DNA of 64,000 bases from Nocardia spumae (GTDB lineage: Bacteria > Actinomycetota > Actinomycetes > Mycobacteriales > Mycobacteriaceae): the NCBI RefSeq assembly GCF_020733635.1, contig NZ_JAJFZL010000001.1, forward strand, positions 5,146,001-5,210,000. The letters run 5' to 3'. Positions 32,980-41,056 of the stretch are shown one piece after another; positions within the stretch are counted from its first letter, which is position 1, and the number at the start of each line of letters is the position of its first letter. The notes beneath the pieces were generated by a model, which saw nothing but the letters and a program-made list of their open reading frames with translations, had not been told where the DNA came from and did no database searches. The position numbers and the translations under genes are program-made.

Positions 32980-34179
32980 TCAGTCCACGATCGACCCGTT
33001 GGCTGCGCGCTGCTTGGCGGCACGAGCGCGCTTGCGCTCGGCCCGGATATCGGCGAGCTCCTGTTCGAGCGAGTCCGCGATGCGGAACTGGCCGGTGTCG
33101 TAGGCACTCAGCGGATCCGAGTCGACATCGGCCGCATCGGACTTCGACGACTTGCCGGGCTTGCCGTCGGCAACCGAATCCGCCGCGGCGGTATCGGAGC
33201 GAACACTCGACTTCTTCGGCGTCCAGATATCGGGTTCGACCACCGGGTCCACGGTTTCGACGGTGCGGGCCGTTTCCCGGTGATCCGATTCGGTGGACGT
33301 GGCGTCCGAAGCGCCGGGCAGCGCGGCCATGGGAGTGGGCCGGGTATCCGGTGCCGACTGCCGGATGAAGCTGACGAAGGTCGGCATGCTGCGGCGGATC
33401 TGCTCGGCCGGATCGGGCAGATCGCGCACCGTATCGGTGGCCTGGGTGATCGCCTGGCCGTACCGCTGACTGGCCGCGTCGTGCACCAGCAGGGCGACAC
33501 CGATCATCACCGGCGCGACCGCGTGGACGCCGACGTTGTACCAGTCACCGCTGCGCAGGTAGGGGTAGGTGTTGAGGCCGACCGTCAGCGCCAGCAGGGC
33601 CAATTCGGCGACCGCGACCTGCCGGCGACTGTGCAGGATGCCCCATTCGGAGACCTTGTTGGTGCCGATCATGATGATGACCAGACACACGCTGATCATG
33701 GCTTCGAGCAGGTAGCTGAACCAGTACAGCGGATCGCTCGCGCCGCCGGGCGCGATATTGTGCTGCACGTTGACCGCCGACCACAGCATGCCCGCGATGA
33801 CCACGCCCGCGAGGGCGCGCATCGACCAGGCCCGGTGGCGATACAGCGATGCCAGCTTGGCATGCGGGCTGGATTCCCGTCGCTGCGCCGCAATTGCCTT
33901 GCGGGCCATCAACAGATCTCGCATATCGGCCTTCGCGATCGCTTCGGAGGTCTGCCTGGCGCGGTCGGACGTCGACGCCGCCGCCTGTACATTCTTCCAG
34001 CGCTGTTCGCGTTCCTGCTCACGGATCTTCTCCGCGAGCTCGCGCTCGGCGTGGAGCTCGCCCTCCGAGAGGGCCTCGGTCAACGCCGGATCGAATTGGT
34101 ACGCAAGCCGCCCGCGGGCCTTCTCGACCCGTCGCGCGAGCTGCCTGACCTCATCTTCCCCGGGGTGTTCGACGGTCAA
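32980..34179 (-). CDS. DUF2637-like four-helix membrane protein with coiled-coil ends
   Basis: Protein of 399 residues. A charged helical N-terminus (residues 1-110, rich in Glu/Arg, likely coiled coil) precedes four membrane segments: SMRALAGVVIAGMLWSAVNV near 118, LYWFSYLLEAMISVCLVIIM near 150, VAVAELALLALTVGLNTYPYL near 187 and VGVHAVAPVMIGVALLVHD near 217. The SA.NVQHN and LNTYPYL patterns are those of DUF2637/SpdB-like proteins of actinobacterial plasmids and chromosomes. A disordered acidic/basic tail ends in a Lys/Arg-rich coil. The start appears to be TTG at 34179; a later start is possible. Function unknown. Confidence 0.72.
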   Translation of the reverse strand: MTVEHPGEDEVRQLARRVEKARGRLAYQFDPALTEALSEGELHAERELAEKIREQEREQRWKNVQAAASTSDRARQTSEAIAKADMRDLLMARKAIAAQRRESSPHAKLASLYRHRAWSMRALAGVVIAGMLWSAVNVQHNIAPGGASDPLYWFSYLLEAMISVCLVIIMIGTNKVSEWGILHSRRQVAVAELALLALTVGLNTYPYLRSGDWYNVGVHAVAPVMIGVALLVHDAASQRYGQAITQATDTVRDLPDPAEQIRRSMPTFVSFIRQSAPDTRPTPMAALPGASDATSTESDHRETARTVETVDPVVEPDIWTPKKSSVRSDTAAADSVADGKPGKSSKSDAADVDSDPLSAYDTGQFRIADSLEQELADIRAERKRARAAKQRAANGSIVD

Positions 34180-34367
34180 CTAGACCACCGCCCGATCAGA
34201 TACGGTGGCCGGCAAGTGTTCACGAAGTGGGAACGGCACATGCCATTCATAGTCGATGAACGGCCATCCGCGAAACTATGGATTTGCAGCAATGCGAGAG
34301 TTATTCGGCGTGTCGCCCGCGCCACGCCGTATCGGCGTGTCGCAATGGGTCTGCGAGGCAGCGAATT

Positions 34368-34396
34368 TCGGCCGATTCCGGCCGATTCCGGCCGAT
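34368..34396. repeat. Three tandem copies of a 10-base unit
   Basis: GCCGATTCCG-type units repeat head to tail from 34371, with a partial flanking copy, in the gap between the DUF2637-like gene and the next small gene. No function evident. Confidence 0.6.
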
Positions 34397-34435
34397 CACG
34401 CCTCGCCGGAGACGGGACACATCCGGACTCTCGGA

Positions 34436-34786
34436 TCAGGCCGCCGCGGCGACGGTGAGCATGCGGCGAATATCGTCGGGGTCGTCGACATCGACCACCA
34501 CCCGGGTGAATTCGGTGCCCCGCAGCTCGATCCGTACTCCACGCCCGTCGAAACGGGTATCCCAGAACTCCTTACGGCCCTTGCCGCGGAAGATCCCGGC
34601 CGCGATGACGCCGGGGAAGAACGTGCCCGGTGCGCGCATCCACGGCGGCCGCAGATCCACCTCCGCGGGCGCGACGGCGACGATGTCCGACAGATCGAAG
34701 CGCACTCGCTCACACAGCGAGAGCAGCCGGTGGGTGCCCCGTACATGAACGGTGACCGTCGTACCCGTGATCTCGATATCGACCAT
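34436..34786 (-). CDS. Conserved hypothetical protein with PH-like beta fold
   Basis: Protein of 116 residues starting at ATG 34786 with AGGTG six bases upstream. It is mostly predicted beta strand: VDIEITGTTVTVHVRGTHRLLSLCERVRFDLSDIVAV, then RPPWMRAPGTFFPGVIAAGIF, then EFWDTRFDGRGVRIELRGTEFTRVVVDVDDPDDIRRML. That order (a PxWxRAPGTFxPGVI motif and then FWDxRxxGRGVRIEL) is familiar from small actinobacterial proteins resembling bacterial PH domains, which have no assigned role. No membrane segment. It reads in the same direction as the ferredoxin-reductase gene upstream, but 167 bases from it. Confidence 0.78.
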   Translation of the reverse strand: MVDIEITGTTVTVHVRGTHRLLSLCERVRFDLSDIVAVAPAEVDLRPPWMRAPGTFFPGVIAAGIFRGKGRKEFWDTRFDGRGVRIELRGTEFTRVVVDVDDPDDIRRMLTVAAAA

Positions 34787-34953
34787 CGCACACCTCATCT
34801 CGCCGAGTTCGTCCTCGGGATCCATGGTGCCTATCGGGCCTGACGGCAATCTGTGTCGTTCCTATGATTTTCCTCAGATTCGAATCCGATCCGAGGACAC
34901 CCGCTACCCGGTGCGATCGGCACCGGGGCGGCGCCACCTCCGCCGACTGCCGG

Positions 34954-36000
34954 CTACAGCTCCAGTTCGACGGTGTCGCCCGCCGCGCGCGACACACAGG
35001 GGAGCATCGTCGTCTCGCGTTCGGCGGGGCTCAGCCGCCGATCCCGATGGTCGACGGCCCCGGCGCGCACGGTCACCGCGCAGGTACCGCAGAAGCCCTG
35101 ACGACACGAATAGGCCACATCGGGCAGCACCCGGCCGATGGCGGTGAGCGCCGACTCGTCGGCCGCGACGTCGACACTGTGGCCGCTGCGACGCAACTCG
35201 ATACGGAACGGACGTCCGTGCCGGACGGGTGGCGGCGAGAAGCGTTCGGTGTGCACCGAGACGGTCGGATCCTGGGCGGCCGGCGCGTCCAAGGCGGCGG
35301 CCATCAGCGGCGGTGGCCCGCAGACGTAGACGGCGGCCCCGCGCGGGACGCCGGTGAGGACCCGGTCGATATCGGCCACCCCGCACTCGTCGTCGGGCAG
35401 GATCTCGAGCCTGCCGCCCCGCCGGGCCGCCAGCTCGTCCAGAAACGGCATCGTATCGCGGCTGCGGCCCAGATAGACCAGTCGCCAGTCGGCCCTTCGG
35501 CGTTCGGCGTCGGCGACCATCGGCAGCAGCGGGGTGATTCCGATTCCCCCGGCGAGGAAGACATAGCGGGGAGCGTCGATATAGGGGAAGGCATTGCGCG
35601 GCCCGCGCACCCACAGCCGATCCCCCACCGCCGCGGTGCGATGGATCTCGTCGGAGCCGCCCCCGCCGTCGGGCAGGTGCCGCACGGCGATGCGATAGCT
35701 CTCCCGGTCGGCGGGATCACCGTTGAGCGAGTACTGCCGTTGCCGTCCCGACGGCAGGATCAGATCGATGTGGGCACCCGGAATCCAGCGCGGCAACGGC
35801 CGCCGGTAGGGCGCGATCAGGGTCAGCACGACCACGTCGCCGGCCTGGACCTCACGCCGAGCGACGATCAGTTCCCGTTCGAAACCGCTGTGGCGCACCG
35901 GATTCGGTCGTGACAGCAGTCCGGCGGTGGTGGAGCGCCGATACAGATCGAAGACCGCCCCGACAGCCCGCAGCGGCAGCGATGGCCGATACCCCGTCAC
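34954..36000 (-). CDS. PDR/VanB-type ferredoxin-NAD(P)H reductase
   Basis: Class IA-type reductase of 348 residues combining a flavin domain (RQYSLNGDPADRESYRIAVR with the RxYS motif near residue 88), an NAD(P) domain (FLAGGIGITPLLPMVADAERR near 148, YVCGPPPLMAAAL near 235) and a C-terminal plant-type 2Fe-2S domain (CRQGFCGTCAVTVRAG plus a later MLPCVSRA Cys). It could pass electrons from NAD(P)H to a monooxygenase or P450. The GTG start at 36000 overlaps the hydrolase stop by four bases. A longer open frame upstream is not coding. The same operon is controlled from the TetR palindrome at 36915. Confidence 0.92.
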   Translation of the reverse strand: MTGYRPSLPLRAVGAVFDLYRRSTTAGLLSRPNPVRHSGFERELIVARREVQAGDVVVLTLIAPYRRPLPRWIPGAHIDLILPSGRQRQYSLNGDPADRESYRIAVRHLPDGGGGSDEIHRTAAVGDRLWVRGPRNAFPYIDAPRYVFLAGGIGITPLLPMVADAERRRADWRLVYLGRSRDTMPFLDELAARRGGRLEILPDDECGVADIDRVLTGVPRGAAVYVCGPPPLMAAALDAPAAQDPTVSVHTERFSPPPVRHGRPFRIELRRSGHSVDVAADESALTAIGRVLPDVAYSCRQGFCGTCAVTVRAGAVDHRDRRLSPAERETTMLPCVSRAAGDTVELEL

Positions 36001-36872
36001 CGCTCCCCTGCCCGCGCCGCCGGCGACTGAGCCAGGTAGCGCAGGGCGTTGTCCATGCTCCCGAGCTGGGAGGGGTGGAAGCCGGGCCGCAGGTAGCGCG
36101 GAATCTCGGTGAAGAATGTCGACATCCGCGGCACCACGCCGCGGGCCGAGGCGCTGAGCAGTTGCCACGGCCAGAACTTGCCCTTGGCGGGTTCGGGATC
36201 CTTCTCGAACAGATATCCGCCGGCGATCACGAACAACACCAGCAGCGATGAACTGGCGACCACGGCGGTGCGGGCCTTGCGCAGATATCCACCGTCCACG
36301 TGCATGTAGGCGTCGTAGACGACGCTGCGATGTTCGACCTCTTCGGCCCCGTGCCAGCGGATCAGGTCCAGCATCGCCGGATGCATGTCCTTGGCCTCGA
36401 GGACGTTGTTGGTGAGCAGCCACTCGCCGATCACCGCGGTGTAGTGCTCCATACCGGCGAACAATCCCAGCCGTTCGGCCAGCCACTCGCGTTTCGCGCG
36501 ACCGCTCAGGCCGTGATCGCCGAGCACCCGGTCGACCAGCCAGCCGACCGTCTCGACCATCGGCGCCACGTCGAGCCCGAGAGTTTCCAGATGGCGGCGG
36601 GCCTGCGCGTGCGAGTTCGCGTGCTGATTCTCCTGCCCGATGAAGCCCTGCACCTCTTCGCGCAATCGCTCGTCGTCGATATAGGGCAGGGCCTCGGCCA
36701 GCGCGGCGGCCATCGCCCGCTCACCCTCCGGGAGCACCAGGTGCATGACGTTGATGATGTGGGTCGCCATCACCTCGCCGGGAATGTAATGCATGGGGAC
36801 GGACTCGAAATCGAATCGCACATCGCGAGCCTTGATCGCGTGGGCTTGGTCCTCGTAGACCACTGTCTTCAT
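35997..36872 (-). CDS. Predicted metal-dependent hydrolase (PF10118)
   Basis: Protein of 291 residues in the all-helical, ferritin-like family of predicted metal-dependent hydrolases. Conserved Glu/His pairs are EVQGFIGQENQHANSHAQA near residue 75, MEHYTAVIGEWLL near 140 and WHGAEEVEHRSVVYDAY near 170, forming a probable di-metal site. A hydrophobic segment (VVASSSLLVLFVIAGGYLF) lies near residue 200. In related genomes these proteins sit next to PDR-type reductases, and the present overlap with one supports a two-protein oxygenase or hydrolase system. ATG 36872 is preferred because AAGGAC lies upstream. Confidence 0.85.
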   Translation of the reverse strand: MKTVVYEDQAHAIKARDVRFDFESVPMHYIPGEVMATHIINVMHLVLPEGERAMAAALAEALPYIDDERLREEVQGFIGQENQHANSHAQARRHLETLGLDVAPMVETVGWLVDRVLGDHGLSGRAKREWLAERLGLFAGMEHYTAVIGEWLLTNNVLEAKDMHPAMLDLIRWHGAEEVEHRSVVYDAYMHVDGGYLRKARTAVVASSSLLVLFVIAGGYLFEKDPEPAKGKFWPWQLLSASARGVVPRMSTFFTEIPRYLRPGFHPSQLGSMDNALRYLAQSPAARAGER

Positions 36873-36914
36873 GGTGCGTCCTTGCATCTGCTCGAAGCGG
36901 TGCCCCGACCCTAT

Positions 36915-36938
36915 TGTTGACATCACGAGATGTCAACA
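36915..36938. promoter_or_regulatory. Perfect palindromic TetR operator
   Basis: TGTTGACATC-ACGA-GATGTCAACA has exact 10-base arms. It lies between the hydrolase start (36872) and the divergent tetR start (36991). A partial third half-site GTGATGTC follows at about 36943-36950. Confidence 0.75.
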
Positions 36939-36990
36939 ACGCGTGATGTCGAAACCCGTGGTAAACGCGAGCCCCGGTAGCATCACGACC

Positions 36991-37653
36991 ATGGTCGATT
37001 CGCCGCACACCCCGAAGACGGGCAGCCGACCGTGGCGCGGACGCGAGCCGGCCGATCGCATCGCCGCCCGTCGGGAGCGGCTCATGGAGGCCTGTTTCGA
37101 ACTCATGGCGGGCTCCGGCGCGGCCGACACCTCGATGCGCGGAGTATGCCGACAGGCCGGGCTCACCGAACGTTATTTCTACGAGAGTTTCGCCAATCTC
37201 GACGATCTGATGACCACCGTCCTCGAGAAGACCGTGCAGCAGTGCCGAGATCGCCTGCTCGAGGCGCTGGCCGACGCGCCTTCGGACCGGGATCTGCTGT
37301 TCGGTCACGTCGTGCGGGCATTCACCGATTTCCTGCTCGAGGATCCCCGGCGCGGACGCATCCTGTTCGTGGAGTCGCTGGCGACTCCGGCGCTCACCCG
37401 GCGCGGTAACGAACTGGTGGAGTTGATCACCGGGCCGATCGCGGCCGTCATCGCCGCCGACGACACCGAGAACCCGACCCCGGACGAGACCGATGCGAGC
37501 CTCAACGCGATGGCGATCTTCGGCGCCCTCGCCTATTGCTACCGCCCCTACCTGATCGGCGAGATCGCGATCGACCGCGAGCGGTTCGACAACCACGCCG
37601 CCGCCATCATCCGGCAGCTGAGCACGGTGCGCTCGGCGCCGGTGCTGCGCTGA
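36991..37653 (+). CDS. TetR-family transcriptional regulator
   Basis: Repressor of 220 residues. HTH: RIAARRERLMEACFELMAGSGAADTSMRGVCRQAGLTERYFYESFANLDDLM (about residues 22-73). ATG 36991 is chosen: TAGCAT ends seven bases upstream, no Shine-Dalgarno is present, and the extra upstream frame would run through the operator. It probably represses the divergent hydrolase/reductase operon through the palindrome at 36915-36938. The ligand is unknown. cyp51 begins 187 bases downstream. Confidence 0.9.
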   Translation: MVDSPHTPKTGSRPWRGREPADRIAARRERLMEACFELMAGSGAADTSMRGVCRQAGLTERYFYESFANLDDLMTTVLEKTVQQCRDRLLEALADAPSDRDLLFGHVVRAFTDFLLEDPRRGRILFVESLATPALTRRGNELVELITGPIAAVIAADDTENPTPDETDASLNAMAIFGALAYCYRPYLIGEIAIDRERFDNHAAAIIRQLSTVRSAPVLR

Positions 37654-37840
37654 ATCCGAACTCACTCCCGTCCACCGAAGCGGCGCCGCCCGCGCTCGGG
37701 ACCGATGCCGCTCATCCGCGCGATCCACACTGTTCCCACCGCGCGCAACCGGTGCCGGACCTTGCCTCACCCACCCTTCCGTAGTAGCGTCCAGACACGT
37801 GTCCATCACGGGTGGATCAGGGATTGCGGAAGGATTTCTC

Positions 37841-39196
37841 ATGACGTTGGTCAAGCCGCGGCAGGTGTCCGGGGGCGAACACGAGCACGGCCACCTCGAA
37901 GAGTTCCGCACCGATCCGATCGCGCTGATGCGGCGGGTACGCACGGAGTGCGGCGACGTCGGTTCGTTCCGGCTGGCCGACAAGGATGTCATCCTGCTCT
38001 CGGGATCCGAGGCGAACGAATTCTTCTTCCGGGCCGCGGACGAGGACCTCGACCAGGGCGCCGCCTACCCGTTCATGAAGCCGATCTTCGGTGACGGCGT
38101 GGTCTTCGACGCCAGCCCCGAGCGGCGCAAGGAAATGCTGCACAATCAGGCGCTGCGTGGTGAGCACATGCGCGGGCACGCGGAAACCATCGCGCGCGAG
38201 GTCTATCGAATCGTCGAGCGCTGGGACGACGAAGGCGAGATGGACCTGCTCGAGTTCTTCGCCGAGCTGACCATCTACACCTCATCGGCCTGCCTGATCG
38301 GCAAGAAGTTCCGCGAGGAACTCGACGATCGCTTCGCACACCTCTACCACGAGCTCGAGCAGGGCACCGACGCGCTGTGCTACGTCGACCCCTACGCACC
38401 GATCGAGAGCTTCCGCCGCCGCGACGAGGCGCGCGCACAGCTGGTCGAACTGGTGCAGGGCATCATGGACGGCCGCATCGCGAATCCGCCGCAGGGCAAA
38501 GAGGATCGCGACATGCTCGACGTCCTCGTCTCGATTCGCGACGAGCAGGGCGAGCTGCGGTTCTCGGCGAGCGAGATCACCGGCATCTTCATCTCGATGA
38601 TGTTCGCCGGGCACCACACCACCTCCGGTACCGCGGCCTGGACGGTCATCGAACTGCTGCGCAATCCGGATCTGCTGGCCGGGGTCGTCGGTGAGCTCGA
38701 CGAGCTCTACGCCGACGGCCAGGACGTGAGTTTCCACGCGCTGCGCCAGATTCCGCAGCTGGAGGCGACGCTGAAGGAGACGCTGCGGCTGCATCCGCCG
38801 CTGATCATCCTCATGCGGATCGCGCGCGATGAATTCGAGGTGTGCGGTAACAAGATCGAACCGGGCGATATGGTCGCGGCCACCCCGGCCATCTCCAACC
38901 GGATTCCCGAGGACTTCCCGGAGCCCGATCGTTTCGACCCGAGCCGCTACATCGATCCCAACCAGGCCGACCTGATCAATCGCTGGACCTGGATCCCGTT
39001 CGGCGCCGGGCGGCACCGCTGCGTGGGCGCGGCCTTCGCCCTCATGCAGCTCAAGGCCATCTTCTCGATTCTGCTGCGGGACTGGGAGTTCGAGATGACC
39101 CAGCCGTCGGAGAGCTACCGCAACGACCACTCCAAGATGGTGGTGCAGCTGCGGCAGCCGTGCACCGTCCGCTACCGGCGCCGGCAGCAGGCGTGA
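37841..39196 (+). CDS. cyp51: Sterol 14-alpha-demethylase, cytochrome P450 CYP51
   Basis: P450 of 451 residues very close to M. tuberculosis CYP51: QVSGGEHEHGHLEEFRTDPI at the N-terminus, VVFDASPERRKEMLHN, the B'/F region SACLIGKKFREELDDRF, the I-helix FISMMFAGHHTTSGTA, ExxR in KETLRLHPP, and the heme loop PFGAGRHRCVGAAFALMQ. Mycobacterial CYP51 removes the 14-alpha methyl of lanosterol-type sterols in vitro; its natural role in actinobacteria is unsettled. ATG 37841 gives the correct N-terminus. It is coupled (GTGA) to an SDR as in M. tuberculosis, but the usual 3Fe-4S ferredoxin gene is not adjacent. Confidence 0.95.
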   Translation: MTLVKPRQVSGGEHEHGHLEEFRTDPIALMRRVRTECGDVGSFRLADKDVILLSGSEANEFFFRAADEDLDQGAAYPFMKPIFGDGVVFDASPERRKEMLHNQALRGEHMRGHAETIAREVYRIVERWDDEGEMDLLEFFAELTIYTSSACLIGKKFREELDDRFAHLYHELEQGTDALCYVDPYAPIESFRRRDEARAQLVELVQGIMDGRIANPPQGKEDRDMLDVLVSIRDEQGELRFSASEITGIFISMMFAGHHTTSGTAAWTVIELLRNPDLLAGVVGELDELYADGQDVSFHALRQIPQLEATLKETLRLHPPLIILMRIARDEFEVCGNKIEPGDMVAATPAISNRIPEDFPEPDRFDPSRYIDPNQADLINRWTWIPFGAGRHRCVGAAFALMQLKAIFSILLRDWEFEMTQPSESYRNDHSKMVVQLRQPCTVRYRRRQQA

Positions 39197-40026
39197 GCGC
39201 GCGCCTGCCGGGCACGGTCGTCGCCATCACCGGCGGCGCCCGCGGCATCGGCTATTCGATCGCGGAGCAGTTGCAGCGCGGCGGAGCCCGGGTCGCCCTC
39301 GGTGACATCGACGCCGCCGCGGTGCGAGAGGCCGGTTCCCGGCTCGGCGCCGCGGCCGCGCTCCCGCTCGATGTCACCGATCCGCGATCGTTCACCACCT
39401 TCCTGTCGGAGGTCGCCGAACAGGCCGGTCCGGTGGACGTACTGATCAACAACGCCGGCATCATGCCGGTCGGCCGGTTCACCGCCGAATCCGACACCAT
39501 TACCCGCCGGATCCTCGAGGTCAATGTGCTCGGCGTGATGAACGGCACCAAGGCCGCATTGCCGCAGATGCTTTCACGTAAACACGGACATATCGTGAAT
39601 ATCGCCTCGCTCGCCGGTGAGAATCCGACGCCGGGTATGGCGACCTATTGCGCGAGTAAACAGGCGGTCATCGGATTCACCGAGGCGATGCGATTGGAAT
39701 ATCGCGGCAGCGGCGTGCATTTCTCGACGGTCCTGCCGACCTTCACCCGCACCGAGCTGATCGCCGGAACGAAGGCCCCGATGGGACTGCTCGCCGAACC
39801 CGAGGATGTGGCGCGGGCGGTGGCGCGATTGATCGAGCGGCCGCGGCGGCGGATCACGGTCACCCGGCTGGCCGGAGTGGCGATGGCATTCAACAAGCTC
39901 ACACCGCGCGCATTCGGGGAATTCACCGCGCGCCGGATGGGCGTGCATCGCATTTTCACCGATGAGGTCGACCACGCCGCGCGCGCCGGCTACAACCGCC
40001 GGGTGGGCACCGCGGACAACGAGTGA
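39193..40026 (+). CDS. Short-chain dehydrogenase next to cyp51
   Basis: SDR of 277 residues. VVAITGGARGIGYSIAEQLQ (residues 9-28) is the cofactor loop, with D at GDIDAAAV favouring NAD. LINNAGIMPVGRF is near 90, the Ser is in VNIASLAGEN and the catalytic YCASKQA near residue 163. The C-terminal RRMGVHRIFTDEVDHAARAGYNRR resembles the SDR (Rv0765c type) beside cyp51 in M. tuberculosis. The GTG start overlaps the cyp51 stop by four bases. It probably acts on the same sterol or alcohol substrate as the P450. Confidence 0.9.
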   Translation: MSARLPGTVVAITGGARGIGYSIAEQLQRGGARVALGDIDAAAVREAGSRLGAAAALPLDVTDPRSFTTFLSEVAEQAGPVDVLINNAGIMPVGRFTAESDTITRRILEVNVLGVMNGTKAALPQMLSRKHGHIVNIASLAGENPTPGMATYCASKQAVIGFTEAMRLEYRGSGVHFSTVLPTFTRTELIAGTKAPMGLLAEPEDVARAVARLIERPRRRITVTRLAGVAMAFNKLTPRAFGEFTARRMGVHRIFTDEVDHAARAGYNRRVGTADNE

Positions 40027-40107
40027 TCGCGGATCGGTTCGAATTCATGTGCGCCCTGGTCATCGCCCAGAAATAGGCGATCGCCGGGGCGCACGCGCAC
40101 ATCCCTC

Positions 40108-40133
40108 CTTTTGAGAATCGCGCTGACGGGTAC
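40108..40133 (+). promoter_or_regulatory. Possible SigB/SigF-type promoter of the sigma gene
   Basis: GGGTAC (40128-40133) is the expected -10 of SigF/SigB-type promoters (GGGTAY), with CTTTT 15 bases before it as a weak -35. It would give a transcript starting about 35 bases before the sigma gene, suggesting autoregulation. Confidence 0.4.
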
Positions 40134-40173
40134 CCCATTCTGGTCGGCTTCGGTTGGAAGCGAGGTATCTCGG

Positions 40174-40986
40174 ATGACAGATGAACCGATCGCCCGGAAT
40201 GCGGAGACCGCCGCGCGCCACGGCGCCAACAGCTACGACGATATCGAGCCGTGGTTCGATAAGTTGGCCGCCCTGGACGCTGCTGATCCGCACCGCGAAT
40301 CGGTGCGCGCGGAAATCATCGAACTATGCCTGCCGCTGGCCGAACATATCGCCCGCAGATTTTCCGGGCGCGGCGAATTGTTCGACGATCTGCATCAGGT
40401 GGCGAGGCTCGGCCTGGTCCTGGCCGTCGATCGTTTCGACCCGGCGCGGGGAAATTCTTTCCTGTCCTTCGCCGTCCCCACCGTGATGGGTGAGGTGCGC
40501 CGCCATTTCCGCGACTACACCTGGTCCACCCGGGTGCCGCGGGCGACGAAGGAATTGTGGCTGCGCATCGGTCCGATGACCGAACAATTCGCCCACGAAC
40601 ACGGTCGGATGCCGACGGCCGGGGAACTGTCCGAGGCCCTGGGCGTGGATGATCGCGAGATCGTGCAGGCGATGATCGCCGGTAACGCCTATCAGCCCAA
40701 TTCGATCGACGCCGTGGTCGACCCCGACGACGGCGCGATTCTGGAGAAACTGGGCGCCGAGGAGCGGTGTTACCGGCTGACCGAGGACGCGATGGCGGTG
40801 CGGCCGCTGATCGATGCGCTGCCCACCCGGGAACGCCGCATCCTCGTCATGCGCTTCTTCGAATCCAAGACTCAGAGCCAGATCGCGAAGAAGCTGGACA
40901 TCTCGCAGATGCACGTCTCGCGGATCCTGACTCGCACCCTGGCCGGCATTCGGCGGCAGGCGCTCTGCGACTCACTCCCGTCCTGA
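40174..40986 (+). CDS. SigB/SigF/SigG-family RNA polymerase sigma factor
   Basis: Sigma-70 of the general-stress/sporulation group, 270 residues. Region 2 is HIARRFSGRGELFDDLHQVARLGLVLAVDRFDPARGNSFLSFAVPTVMGEVRRHFRDYTW. Region 3 follows from VPRATKELWLRI to LGVDDREIVQAM. Region 4 is LPTRERRILVMRFFESKTQSQIAKKLDISQMHVSRILTRTL. Q..RLGL instead of the common Q.G..GL is a small variation. ATG 40174 has a GCGAGG nine bases upstream. No anti-sigma (RsbW) gene is adjacent, unlike M. tuberculosis usfY-rsbW-sigF. Probably controls stress genes such as the usfY-like/katA pair in this window. Confidence 0.9.
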   Translation: MTDEPIARNAETAARHGANSYDDIEPWFDKLAALDAADPHRESVRAEIIELCLPLAEHIARRFSGRGELFDDLHQVARLGLVLAVDRFDPARGNSFLSFAVPTVMGEVRRHFRDYTWSTRVPRATKELWLRIGPMTEQFAHEHGRMPTAGELSEALGVDDREIVQAMIAGNAYQPNSIDAVVDPDDGAILEKLGAEERCYRLTEDAMAVRPLIDALPTRERRILVMRFFESKTQSQIAKKLDISQMHVSRILTRTLAGIRRQALCDSLPS

Positions 40987-41056
40987 TCCCCGGGGATTCG
41001 ACACGGGCAGGGCCCGATCGCGGCCCGAGATCAATAGTTCCGGCCATAATGGTTCT

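Noticed and set aside
34954..36486. 510-residue version of the ferredoxin reductase
   Set aside because: The N-terminal 160 residues overlap the conserved hydrolase gene in another frame; GTG 36000 with GTGA coupling gives the normal family length.
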